Shown piece after piece: positions 1-8,668 of a DNA stretch of 64,000 nucleotides; within the stretch, counting starts at the first letter, position 1, and every line of letters starts with the position of its first letter. Source of the stretch: Cyanobacteria bacterium UBA2855 (GTDB taxonomy: Bacteria > Cyanobacteriota > Vampirovibrionia > Gastranaerophilales > Gastranaerophilaceae). The notes under the pieces are model-generated. The model did not search any database. It saw only the letters and a list, made by a program, of their open reading frames with translations, and had not been told where the DNA came from. Where the stretch lies: assembly GCA_002350725.1 (NCBI GenBank), contig DEFJ01000025.1, positions 77,682 to 141,681 on the forward strand. The letters run 5' to 3'. Position numbers and translations under genes: made by a program.

Positions 1-1
1 T

Positions 2-439
2 TTATATCCGAATACCGGTACTTTTGTCGGTTTTGACAACGTATCCGAAGTCACTTATCTGAGTCACGATTATGGTCACAAAACTGATAATACAAAACGA
101 AACAGTAAGTTCTGTGAAATTTTTGCAAGAAAAGTAAACACAACTTCCGACACAACGCACTGCGATGCAGCACACGCAGCATTTGGCGCGACTCCGTCAT
201 TTGAAACCACAGACGGAGTTGCATGGTATATGCCATTCAGTAATTTTTCAACAACACCACAAATTATCAGAGTTGATGTAAACGGAAGTAATCCTCCAAA
301 TTGCAGACAAACTGCGGGAAACGCAACATCTTGTAAAAACCCTGACAGATTTGAGATTAAAGTTGAAAAAGATGGCAAGATTTTCGTAGATGGAATGAAA
401 GAAATCGAATATCTTCAATCAAACGACTCTTTGAGATAA
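2..439 (+). CDS. Prepilin-like pseudopilin, 5'-truncated by the window
   Basis: The reading frame is open from base 2 to the TAA at 437-439 (145 residues), so the true start and the prepilin N-terminus lie outside the window. The body aligns by eye with the prepilin at 6528-7865. Shared blocks are a K-F-C-x-x-F-A-R segment, a P-S-F-x-(S/T)-T-D-G-V-x-W segment, V-D-V-N-G, and a C-terminal D-(R/T)-F-x-(I/Y) block. That homology makes it a type IV pilin/type II pseudopilin-family protein ending in a globular disulfide-capable domain. An internal ATG at 230 is not the start, because homology continues upstream. It is followed at once by a terminator. Function beyond the family is unknown. Confidence 0.75.
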   Translation, partial: LYPNTGTFVGFDNVSEVTYLSHDYGHKTDNTKRNSKFCEIFARKVNTTSDTTHCDAAHAAFGATPSFETTDGVAWYMPFSNFSTTPQIIRVDVNGSNPPNCRQTAGNATSCKNPDRFEIKVEKDGKIFVDGMKEIEYLQSNDSLR

Positions 440-459
440 TTTAATTTTTGAACAACGGA

Positions 460-486
460 ACGGGGTACTGTTTGTACCCCGTTTTT
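460..486 (+). terminator. Rho-independent terminator after the truncated prepilin
   Basis: A 9-bp GC-containing stem (ACGGGGTAC / GTACCCCGT) with a 5-nt loop is followed by a run of T. It lies 20 nt after the stop codon. Confidence 0.85.
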
Positions 487-525
487 GTGTATTTGGGTGT
501 ATATCTCATAATGGTATAATTCTTA

Positions 526-637
526 TTCCCCGTGAGGGGAAGGGGCAAAAGCTTCGTAGATATTTTTGTCAGCGTGGCAACGCTGACATACTGTGAGGGG
601 AAGGAGTAAATAAGTTTCCACCCCGGATGGGAAACTT
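526..637. repeat. Compound inverted-repeat spacer
   Basis: The 440-763 gap has no gene. Apart from its two terminators it holds three hairpins in a row: TTCCCC..GGGGAA at 526-541, an 8-bp stem TGTCAGCG/CGCTGACA at 567-588, and AAGTTTCC/GGAAACTT at 612-637. The 18-base core TTCCCCGTGAGGGGAAGG (526-543) recurs exactly at 47283-47300. A related CCTCCCC-ATCC-GGGGAGG hairpin occurs near 13340. This looks like an interspersed non-coding repeat family. Confidence 0.5.
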
Positions 638-713
638 TGTAGGGTACAGTTCATCTGCCTCTAGGGGGAATAGTTCAAGATTTTAATTTGTCATCAGCAA
701 TGACAGGTTACGC

Positions 714-743
714 AAAAAGCCGATACAAATGTATCGGCTTTTT
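714..743 (-). terminator. Terminator of the glycine-rich prepilin operon
   Basis: A near-perfect 14-bp hairpin (AAAAAGCCGATACA / TGTATCGGCTTTTT) sits 20 nt past the TAG of the 856-residue prepilin. Its symmetry means it could also stop transcription from the other side. Confidence 0.85.
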
Positions 744-763
744 ATATATTCGTTTTATCTAAA

Positions 764-3334
764 CTACCAAGTGATAATCAGAGCTCCGTCATATCCCGGA
801 GTAGCAGGAATATTGCGGAATGAAGTTTTGCATGCCACAGGTATTATATTATTCGGATCCGCACCCGCAGGAGCATGACCTGCATGGTACACGCTTGACT
901 TGATTAATTCCCTATCTTCAAAGGTAATTATATTTTGACCTGCCCAGCAGAAGTGTTCAACACCACCGCCATTACCGCCTTTACCGGAAAACTCCAAAAT
1001 ATCTTTTACTACATCATCACCAGCAAAAGATACCTCAAAAGATGAAAGAACAAAACTGAACATACCGCCAACTGAAGTTTTGCTTGGTTTTGCACCCTTT
1101 TCACCACTTGTATTTCTATACCAATTTATTGCTGAAGGATTATTTTTCCAAGTTTTACACTGCGTATCCGAATCAAGTGTATTTGTTGTCATGCAAGTTT
1201 TTAATTTATTAAAATCCATAATTGCTTTATTGAACGGTGGCAGTTTACCTGTTGCTTCAGGTGCCGGCTGACTACCAACACCACCATCTCCGCCTTGGGC
1301 AGTCAATATATTACCAAAGGTAGTGTCAGAACCCTTCGAACCATTTTTACCTAAGTTAATTGTAGCCGCAGAACCGCCCCTGCCAACATTAATTGTTCTA
1401 TCAATACCATTCAAGGAGCGAACAACAATCGTCTTAAATTCACCCGGTTTACCATAGAAACCTTTTTTAAGAGTATTTTCATCGTATGTATCATGCCACT
1501 TGTATAAACCACTCAACTCTGCTTGAGATTCAGCTGTATGGTAATGACGCATTAAACAATACCCTATTCTTGAGCTACTTGCACCTTTTCTGCAATCATA
1601 ATGGAGTTTTTCACCCCCACTGCCGACACATCTGCCGTCAGTACCGGAATGACCCGTGGAAACAACTTCATCATAATAGAAAGTTTCGGATTTTCTTAAA
1701 ATAGCATCTGCGGTAGTACCGTTATAAAGTTGTAAAGTCACAGACCGTCGTCTCAATGTATTACCTACAGCACCAGCAGGAGCACTTTCAGCGGTAATAG
1801 TATGTGGACCTACCGTAGATGTTGCAGAAGTACCAGTATGAGCACTACCTGTACTTGTTCCACATACACCGATTCCATTACAGAATGAATATGGCATACT
1901 AGCAGACAATCCTTCATTTATATGAGGGCCATCAGGTGCGTTAGAAGCAGGTACTGTATTACTTGCACTATAACCTAATCCTAAATCTCCGGCAAGAGAT
2001 GGTGTCGTGCAAAATTTTCCATGTCCAACACTATATGGACTGTTCTGAGTAGATACCCCGTATGAAATAGTATCCGTTGTTGTATCAACATTACAAGTAC
2101 CATCATATTCTAATTTTTGATATTCACCACCGTAAGGTGTAGTATCACACTTTATCTCATACCCTTCTGCAGTCTTTCCTGAAGTTTGCCCGTATGTACC
2201 ACCTGATGCTGTTTCTGTCCAAGTAGTTGTTTTTGTACCTGTTTTAGTTTTCACACAATCGTTCTCACAACCATTATGTTTCCATGTTTTAATAGGCTCA
2301 TCCCATGCATCTTTTATTTTACAAGCAGGTATACCAGGAGCACAAGGGGAATATATATCTTCACTAGGGCCATAACAAGGTCCTGAATTACAACTGCTTT
2401 GACCCTTATAAATACAAGGATTTGAGCAAGGAATCACAGGACCGGGTTTTGAACCAGATATATATGAACCAGTACTATATTCAGCAGGATGATGTATATT
2501 ACCTGTAACCACCTCACAATCATAGTATTGCCCATACGGATACAAACAATCATATACATCTTCTGTTTTTGAACATGTTGCAGAAGCACCGCCATAAGAT
2601 GCGGTTCCACCAACAATACCTACAACGTTACCATCCGAATCATAGGCATAACAAGTAGAACCACTTGTCGGTGAAACTGTGGTTTGACCCGTATATCCAG
2701 CGCAAAGAGTAACACTTGAACCCCCAGTACTATATGTTTTCCAAGATTTATGCTGCTGATTTAGAGGACACTCATGAGTTTCTTTACCGGTAGTAATTGA
2801 AGTATATGAAAGAGGACCCGCATTTCCTGAATCTGCACTTTCTGCAAATGACCATATATGCCCCATATATGATTTTAACTCTGCCAAAGCGGCAGGAGTA
2901 TTTTTTATACCTATTGCCTCTAATCCTGCTATGGTTAAACCAAACGGATATAAAGTTTTATCGGTATTTGTATATGTTGTAGGCAATGTACCTGTATAAC
3001 CGGCATCGCCACCGCCACCGCCGCCACCAATTGCAGTGATTTGGAATAATGATGCTTTTGCCGGCGGGTCAAATACACAATTTGAAGTTTTACGAGGATA
3101 ACCGGCAAGCATTTTTTGATTTATTCTACCGCTTCTACGAGCTTCGTACAGGTGCCCATCATGGTAGTAACACATATATGTTCCATGGTTTGCAGCTGAC
3201 GGCAAATGTAAATGCTTCTTAGTTACAATTGGAACGGATGCCGCGACAATCAATGATGCAATTACTAACAACATCATCAATTCAACCATTGAAAAGGCTT
3301 TTTTTATTCTGTATTTTGGTTTGTTAAAAAACAT
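764..3334 (-). CDS. Large glycine-rich, cysteine-rich prepilin (856 aa)
   Basis: This is the third gene of a three-gene operon. Residues 1-45 are a class III prepilin signal: basic leader, cleavage expected at KKA|FSMVE with Glu at +5, then a hydrophobic helix. A C-Y-Y motif and a C-x-F-(D/R)-P-P-like motif follow. Then comes a Gly-rich block (A-I-G-G-G-G-G-G-G-D-A-G, about residues 101-112), a roughly 400-residue segment very rich in Cys, Tyr, Ser and Thr, and a second Gly-rich region. The chain ends in G-A-L-I-I-T-W. The start is backed by an AAAGGAT Shine-Dalgarno. Paralogues lie directly upstream. A surface or pilus-tip adhesin role is inference; the many Cys suggest oxidative folding outside the cytoplasm. 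Confidence 0.8.
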   Translation of the reverse strand: MFFNKPKYRIKKAFSMVELMMLLVIASLIVAASVPIVTKKHLHLPSAANHGTYMCYYHDGHLYEARRSGRINQKMLAGYPRKTSNCVFDPPAKASLFQITAIGGGGGGGDAGYTGTLPTTYTNTDKTLYPFGLTIAGLEAIGIKNTPAALAELKSYMGHIWSFAESADSGNAGPLSYTSITTGKETHECPLNQQHKSWKTYSTGGSSVTLCAGYTGQTTVSPTSGSTCYAYDSDGNVVGIVGGTASYGGASATCSKTEDVYDCLYPYGQYYDCEVVTGNIHHPAEYSTGSYISGSKPGPVIPCSNPCIYKGQSSCNSGPCYGPSEDIYSPCAPGIPACKIKDAWDEPIKTWKHNGCENDCVKTKTGTKTTTWTETASGGTYGQTSGKTAEGYEIKCDTTPYGGEYQKLEYDGTCNVDTTTDTISYGVSTQNSPYSVGHGKFCTTPSLAGDLGLGYSASNTVPASNAPDGPHINEGLSASMPYSFCNGIGVCGTSTGSAHTGTSATSTVGPHTITAESAPAGAVGNTLRRRSVTLQLYNGTTADAILRKSETFYYDEVVSTGHSGTDGRCVGSGGEKLHYDCRKGASSSRIGYCLMRHYHTAESQAELSGLYKWHDTYDENTLKKGFYGKPGEFKTIVVRSLNGIDRTINVGRGGSAATINLGKNGSKGSDTTFGNILTAQGGDGGVGSQPAPEATGKLPPFNKAIMDFNKLKTCMTTNTLDSDTQCKTWKNNPSAINWYRNTSGEKGAKPSKTSVGGMFSFVLSSFEVSFAGDDVVKDILEFSGKGGNGGGVEHFCWAGQNIITFEDRELIKSSVYHAGHAPAGADPNNIIPVACKTSFRNIPATPGYDGALIITW

Positions 3335-3355
3335 ATATTTATATCCTTTCGATTA

Positions 3356-4447
3356 TTACCACGAAACAAGTATTGCTCCATGTTTACCTGCTTGACGACC
3401 TGCATTACCACCATTACCAGGTTGCACACCTGCTAGGTTATTATATCCCATCATTGATGCATATTTTGTCAACGAAGAATTAGCACCAATAGCTCCATTA
3501 TCGGGAATATCAAGGAGAATTTCCATCTTATACCTTGAAGGACACATAGGATCATTCATCCCTTGCAATGCGGCAAAAGAGCAAGAAGTATCACTGAGAA
3601 AATCTTGTCCTAAATCAACCCAACGGCCGACTTCTTGATATTCCCATATATTTTTTGTCCCAGGTTTTAACCTGGAAATTGGTTTGGAAGCATTGCTAGG
3701 GGTTTGCAGTATTGTTTTATATCGCTGCAAACTGCCTGGATATGAAGGTAATGTATCATCTGAATATACAAAAGTTTTTTCTATAATGTTTGCAGAAGTT
3801 TCACAAAATTCTACGTGAATTAAACCGTCAACACTATCTTTCCACGCTCTTGGCACATATGAACAACCGAATGCTATAACCGAAGGACCCATGTGTCCTG
3901 AGATATAGACATCCTTAATATCAGAAAACTTGGTATTTTCAGCCGTTGCAAGATCATTTCCGCCTTGAACTTCAACAATATTTGTAATATCATTTCCTAT
4001 TCTGACAAATGACGGATATCCGTCACTATGTGCAGATGTTGAGCCTCCTTTTCCCGGGTACAAGCGATAAATATTCTTAGGAGTAGGGAAAAAAGCACTT
4101 GTATATTGACCGGCACCACCACCAGTAGATGCGCCTCCACGCGCACCCCCTCCTACAACATTAAATATTAAATATTTTACATACTGATCAGGTCTAAATT
4201 CGCAAAAACTCCCGCTTTCTGGTTTTGGATCATTTTCCCTGCCTGCAGAAATAGTTCTTGAATATAATTGATTGCCAACATAATAGCATTCAAAACCGCC
4301 ATGAGCCTCTGCGCTGATTTTTGGCTTTGACTTATGAGGAATAACGCTTGCCATAACCGCAACGAAAATTGAAACAATAGACATTACGACCAATGCTTCA
4401 AAAAGTGAAAAACCTAATTTATCTTTTAAAAAATCTTTTTTTACCAT
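3356..4447 (-). CDS. Glycine-rich prepilin paralogue (363 aa)
   Basis: This is the middle gene of the glycine-rich prepilin operon. I chose the ATG at 4447 because it overlaps the upstream stop (ATGGTAA), is preceded by GGTGG, and gives a normal prepilin leader. The longer frame begins inside the upstream gene. Processing is expected at G|FSLFE. The E-C-Y-Y and C-E-F-R-P motifs precede a V-V-G-G-G-A-R-G-G block near residue 100, and the protein ends G-A-I-L-V-S-W. It has the same architecture as its two neighbours but a shorter middle. The overlap implies translational coupling. Function is not known; membership of a pilus or type II-like secretion filament is inferred from the N-terminus. 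Confidence 0.8.
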   Translation of the reverse strand: MVKKDFLKDKLGFSLFEALVVMSIVSIFVAVMASVIPHKSKPKISAEAHGGFECYYVGNQLYSRTISAGRENDPKPESGSFCEFRPDQYVKYLIFNVVGGGARGGASTGGGAGQYTSAFFPTPKNIYRLYPGKGGSTSAHSDGYPSFVRIGNDITNIVEVQGGNDLATAENTKFSDIKDVYISGHMGPSVIAFGCSYVPRAWKDSVDGLIHVEFCETSANIIEKTFVYSDDTLPSYPGSLQRYKTILQTPSNASKPISRLKPGTKNIWEYQEVGRWVDLGQDFLSDTSCSFAALQGMNDPMCPSRYKMEILLDIPDNGAIGANSSLTKYASMMGYNNLAGVQPGNGGNAGRQAGKHGAILVSW

Positions 4448-6162
4448 AGTATTACCACCGCTCCATCGCCGCCTTGTTTTGGTCTGCACAGTCCTTTACC
4501 CAGATCATAATCTGTACTTCCCGAAGAACACGGGGTAGTAAGACCATTCTTACCGGTGTATTCATAACCACCCGATACAGAACATCGAATATGATTTGAA
4601 TTTGTTGGGATTGATTCTGTCACATAAAATTGTGAATTATAATAAGGTGCAACCAAATTAGGAACAAAACTATCAGGATGAACTTTATACACTGAAGTTA
4701 AAGCCTCAGGAAAATTTTTATCAGTAGATTCCAACACGTAAGAAGCTCCTGATCTTCTGTATACATATCTTGCACATCGTCCACCTGCTATACTTTTACA
4801 AGGCAACTGCAAATTTGAACGATTCATATTTCCTACAGCACAATAAAAACGAGAAGGGACACTCGTTACAGAATCAGGATAACAAATTGCCGAAATATTC
4901 ATTGTCGAACGAGTAACCCAAACATCTCCACCATAAGAAGCTTGCGGATTAGAATTAACATTCGTGCAAGAAGCAGACCCATCATTATACATATTTGCAT
5001 CTATATGTTGACTTATAGGTACCCAATTTGTACCAACAATACCCGCGTCAGGTCCTGAAAAATTATCAAATTCATGAATCATAAAGCCCGAATGAGAATT
5101 TTTAAGAGTTGCAGATAACTTAGGAAAATTACTTGCACCATTTCCTCCGTCTCCTGCATCTTCTGGAACTCTAGTAGCAAGTTCTGTTTGTTTATTTATT
5201 TTGTCAATAACATCTCTAAAACCTGAAGTTTTTGCTTTAACATCAGGATATGCGCTTACCCCATAATCTGATAATTTACCTCCTCTCAATTGAACCGCAG
5301 ACGAAAGATTAATTGGGATATTACTTGAATCAAGAACCGTAGCACCACTGCCACCTCTTGCATATATTATATTACATGCAGCATTTGAATCATCCTTATT
5401 GCACACAGAACCGGATTTAACAACCTGAACAACAGTGTTTTGTCCATTTCCACCATTCTGGTTATAAGCTTTTAAATCTCCGCCTTTACCTGGATATAAA
5501 TAGAATTTTCGCGCATCAATCGGAAGTGACGGGAAAAACATTGAAGCCACTTCCCCTGCAGCCCCGGCTTTACGGTATTTTAAATCTATCTGTTTAACAA
5601 TAACATTTGTAGGATATGTATTTTTCTCATCAGAACTAGCATCTTCAATGTGATAAGTTGATTTTAACCCGGAATTTGATCTTACTTTACTGATAAATTT
5701 TACAAACCACTTTGACCAGTTAGTTTCTACACCTTTATCATAGTCAATATATGCAACATTTAAATACGGATTACCCACGGAACCATTCTGTAGGACTCCG
5801 CCGGCGCCGCCTCCACCGACTGCGTGAATCATTATATACGGATATGTAACAGGAGGGATGAACTCACATTTATCTCCATTTACATACCCTTCTTTAATTA
5901 AAGGAGCTCCTCCAGCTCTATCTTGTGCACTGTAGTATTTTAATCTTTTCACAGGAGCCCCACCTGCGCCAGCATTTTGTACTTCCCAATAACACTCATA
6001 TCTACCGTGATAAACCTTTACTTCCTTGACTTTGAAAAGTTTTTTTGTCGCTTGAGGCAAAGAAAGCAACACTACAGATATAATCAACAAAACAATCAAC
6101 ATTTCTGCCAACGTGTATGCAGAAAATGTTTTGTTTTCATCTTTATTCATAAATCCAAACAT
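4441..6162 (-). CDS. Glycine-rich prepilin paralogue (573 aa), first in operon
   Basis: The N-terminus carries a prepilin signal with processing expected at SA|YTLAE and a hydrophobic helix to about residue 38. An E-C-Y-W motif, a C-E-F-I-P-P motif and the block A-V-G-G-G-G-A-G-G follow. The middle contains further Gly-rich patches (P-G-K-G-G, A-G-D-G-G-N-G-A). The last residues are G-A-V-V-I-L-W. The start at 6162 has GAGG seven bases upstream. It is transcribed from a TTGAAA-17-TATTAT promoter about 100 bp away. It overlaps the next gene by 7 nt. Glycine-rich sheets ending in an aliphatic-Trp strand recall phage tail-fibre tip domains; this is analogy only. Confidence 0.8.
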   Translation of the reverse strand: MFGFMNKDENKTFSAYTLAEMLIVLLIISVVLLSLPQATKKLFKVKEVKVYHGRYECYWEVQNAGAGGAPVKRLKYYSAQDRAGGAPLIKEGYVNGDKCEFIPPVTYPYIMIHAVGGGGAGGVLQNGSVGNPYLNVAYIDYDKGVETNWSKWFVKFISKVRSNSGLKSTYHIEDASSDEKNTYPTNVIVKQIDLKYRKAGAAGEVASMFFPSLPIDARKFYLYPGKGGDLKAYNQNGGNGQNTVVQVVKSGSVCNKDDSNAACNIIYARGGSGATVLDSSNIPINLSSAVQLRGGKLSDYGVSAYPDVKAKTSGFRDVIDKINKQTELATRVPEDAGDGGNGASNFPKLSATLKNSHSGFMIHEFDNFSGPDAGIVGTNWVPISQHIDANMYNDGSASCTNVNSNPQASYGGDVWVTRSTMNISAICYPDSVTSVPSRFYCAVGNMNRSNLQLPCKSIAGGRCARYVYRRSGASYVLESTDKNFPEALTSVYKVHPDSFVPNLVAPYYNSQFYVTESIPTNSNHIRCSVSGGYEYTGKNGLTTPCSSGSTDYDLGKGLCRPKQGGDGAVVILW

Positions 6163-6263
6163 TATCAGACCTCATTTATACCCAAACTCACTTGAAAAAC
6201 GGCCTTGTCCTCCTGCCATTCCTCGTGTTTATTATTGTACAGATTACACTGTACCGTATTTTA

Positions 6264-6292
6264 ATAATACCATATTTTTAGCATTATTTCAA
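6264..6292 (-). promoter_or_regulatory. Promoter of the glycine-rich prepilin operon
   Basis: A TTGAAA box (6287-6292) and a TATTAT box (6264-6269) are separated by exactly 17 nt on the reverse strand. The leader is about 95 nt. The divergent prepilin at 6528 has its own promoter, so 6163-6527 is a divergent control region and has no gene. Confidence 0.7.
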
Positions 6293-6464
6293 GGGGTTTT
6301 GACATTAATTTCAACTTTTCGAATGTACTTTAAGCAATATTTTTAGCTTTGACATCAGAATATTAAGACATATTAATATATACAAAACAAATACTATATG
6401 TATAATTTCCGTTACAAAACTTCAAAATTAATTCTAAAAATTTAATACTTATTATTGATTACAA

Positions 6465-6493
6465 TTGAAAGAATTTAGCATATATGATATAAT
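6465..6493 (+). promoter_or_regulatory. Promoter of the 445-aa prepilin
   Basis: TTGAAA at 6465-6470 and a perfect TATAAT at 6488-6493 are separated by 17 nt. They sit 35 nt upstream of the ATG at 6528. Confidence 0.8.
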
Positions 6494-6527
6494 AATAAAC
6501 GTAAACCTAAAACGAGGAGATAGTCGG

Positions 6528-7865
6528 ATGTTTTTGGATAAAAAATCTGGTATGAAAAATGCATTCACGATGGCAGAAGTTCTTATAACAATAGGGATTA
6601 TCGGGATATTAGCTGCGATTACAATGCCTATGGTAATCCATTCTTTGCCAACAAAAGAAGAAGAAATGCACAAAAAAATGTCATATTTAATTGAACAAAT
6701 TGCAACACAATTGGTAGATAACGAAGCTTACTACCCGAAGTCAAACGATATAACAAAAATAGGATTTCAAAATACTGATGAAGTAACTGTAGACGGTATA
6801 AAATACAGCGGAAATCAAAAGTTCTGCAGACTGTTTGCAAGACAAATGAATACAATGGGCAATGTTGTATGTTCTAATATGAACATCCACGATGCCGGAA
6901 CTGCCCCATCCTTTAGATCTACGGACGGAGTTGATTGGTGGATTCCGCAAACTACTTTCAAAGAAACAACTAACGGACAAACTAAAGGATTTTTGAAAAT
7001 AAAAGTAGACGTTAACGGATATACTAACGGAGGTAACTGCATGGTAAAAAGCGGCACTTGCAGAAAACCCGATACATTCTACTATTATATTAAATCTAAC
7101 GGCTCGGTTACATTGAATAACCCTGTTGCCGATGAGGACAGAACGTATAGAATAGTTCCGACAATTACTACAAGAAATGCCGATGGGGTTATCATCAGTC
7201 AGGTTGAAGGGATTAAAAGTGGAAGTAACGAAATTGCCATTGCAGAAATAAACCCTACAACCGGAGCATACGGCACATTCAGCACCAGCGAAGGAAGTTT
7301 TAACAACCTTAGAAATGACAGAAGCTATATGCTGAGAGCTCAACCTACAACGAATTATTTGTCTAACTGGAGTACAAAAAACGCTAATGAAACATACGGT
7401 TACAAAAAAGTCAGACCTGTAAAGATTAAAACTGAAGTAAACGTTGAATTTAAACAAATAAAAAAATATTGCATTAGCCTTAAAGTAGACTGCCCTAGTG
7501 GCGGCACAGGTTGTTTATCTTCAAAAATATTCAGATATAATTGCAAATATAATGATGTAGGTCTTGGTAACGGAGAATATTCAAAACCAAGCCAGAATTT
7601 GGATAATTATGATTATGAAACTCCGGGGAACGGAAGAGGTCGTTATAAATATCAATGTTCTTCCGCAACAACATTGCCTCAACATCCTACAAAATCTAAT
7701 TATTTGCAAAAATGTGACTTGGATCCGGGTGATTATATGATTGAAGTCAGACCGTCATCAGGCTTAAAGGTATTTCCGTCCATTGAAGGTCACAACTACT
7801 ACAAACAGAATATCCGTTTAGGAACAAAAGATTTAGAGGATTTTGAAGTTAATATCGGATATTAA
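6528..7865 (+). CDS. Prepilin-type pseudopilin (445 aa)
   Basis: The ATG at 6528 is preceded by GAGGAGA and lies downstream of a strong promoter. A longer frame from a TTG at 6465 would start inside the -35 box and is rejected. Processing is expected at KNA|FTMAE, followed by a hydrophobic helix (residues 14-35) typical of type IV pilins and type II pseudopilins. The body has paired Cys residues and blocks shared with the truncated gene at the window start, so the two are paralogues. The 200-residue C-terminal extension, with its own Cys pairs, is absent from that copy. A filament component or minor pilin role is inferred from the family only. Confidence 0.85.
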   Translation: MFLDKKSGMKNAFTMAEVLITIGIIGILAAITMPMVIHSLPTKEEEMHKKMSYLIEQIATQLVDNEAYYPKSNDITKIGFQNTDEVTVDGIKYSGNQKFCRLFARQMNTMGNVVCSNMNIHDAGTAPSFRSTDGVDWWIPQTTFKETTNGQTKGFLKIKVDVNGYTNGGNCMVKSGTCRKPDTFYYYIKSNGSVTLNNPVADEDRTYRIVPTITTRNADGVIISQVEGIKSGSNEIAIAEINPTTGAYGTFSTSEGSFNNLRNDRSYMLRAQPTTNYLSNWSTKNANETYGYKKVRPVKIKTEVNVEFKQIKKYCISLKVDCPSGGTGCLSSKIFRYNCKYNDVGLGNGEYSKPSQNLDNYDYETPGNGRGRYKYQCSSATTLPQHPTKSNYLQKCDLDPGDYMIEVRPSSGLKVFPSIEGHNYYKQNIRLGTKDLEDFEVNIGY

Positions 7866-7883
7866 TAAAATAAAAAACATTAT

Positions 7884-7918
7884 AAATAGGATAAGATTGA
7901 GCCTTATCCTATTTTTTT
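7884..7918 (+). terminator. Terminator after the 445-aa prepilin
   Basis: A 12-bp stem (AAATAGGATAAG / CTTATCCTATTT) with a 7-nt loop ends in a T tract, 18 nt after the stop. Confidence 0.9.
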
Positions 7919-7936
7919 ACGCATAAAAATAGCATT

Positions 7937-8545
7937 TTAAATAGAATCGTTTTTAACAGATTTTATTTTTAGCTTAATATCATCACCAACATGCTTTTTA
8001 TAATTTATACCATGAGTTAATTGCCCCATAGTCCTGCCAAAAGCATAGCTTGTAGGTCCAACTACAATAAGCCCGACAATAGATACGGATTCCACAACTA
8101 TTACAACTGCACCCGTAACGCCAACAATTATAGCTACAGGAAATGACACAATACCTTTACCGATATTTCCCATTGCAGAACCTTTTAAAACGTGTCTTTT
8201 TGTGGAAGCCTTAATTTTATATTCTTTTCCGTCAGGTAATATCATTTTGTTTATTTTGATAACAGCTTTCGCTCTCCTATAAGCCCAACGACCTTTTTTA
8301 AAATGCTTAACTTCACCGCTAAATATTGTTCCTGCAGGAATTACAACATCATCTATTTTATAATCTTCAGTTGAAACAAATTGTACAACCTGACCTTTTG
8401 AAGCCTCATTTGCATTAAACTCGGTCTTGAACTCTGCATTAATAACTTGACTTGTATTGTAATCCTCACCCTCAGCCAATGCAGGTAAATATGTAAAATT
8501 CATCATACTAAACACTAACAAACAAGAAAACAATCTTTTAATCAT
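7937..8545 (-). CDS. Secreted protein of unknown function (202 aa)
   Basis: A signal peptide (residues 1-24) has predicted cleavage after A-L-A. The mature part holds a segment resembling small beta-barrel modules: V-V-Q-F-V then D-D-V-V-I-P-A-G-T-x-F-x-G-E-V, a pattern known from diverse envelope and conjugation proteins. After about residue 125 a hydrophobic, Gly/Val-rich stretch of roughly 45 residues could cross or lie in a membrane. The C-terminus is basic. AAAGGAT precedes the ATG. It stands alone between the prepilins and the sugar-nucleotide gene. I do not recognise the family. Confidence 0.7.
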   Translation of the reverse strand: MIKRLFSCLLVFSMMNFTYLPALAEGEDYNTSQVINAEFKTEFNANEASKGQVVQFVSTEDYKIDDVVIPAGTIFSGEVKHFKKGRWAYRRAKAVIKINKMILPDGKEYKIKASTKRHVLKGSAMGNIGKGIVSFPVAIIVGVTGAVVIVVESVSIVGLIVVGPTSYAFGRTMGQLTHGINYKKHVGDDIKLKIKSVKNDSI

Positions 8546-8668
8546 ACTTAATCCTTTTATAATATTATTACCTTATAAATACAACAAAAAGAAAACAAAT
8601 ACAAATATTTTATTTACTCAGCACAATTAATTCTTCTGCTCCATAATACATTTGCATAATATTTAATC

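Noticed and set aside
6172..6219. A 15-codon reverse-strand frame (M-A-G-G-Q-G-R-F) between the prepilin-operon promoter and the first gene, as a leader peptide.
   Set aside because: The GAGG before its ATG is only one base away, too close for initiation, and I see no attenuator structure.
6741..7457. A 238-codon reverse-strand frame.
   Set aside because: It is an antisense shadow of the 445-aa prepilin, which has a strong promoter and ribosome site.
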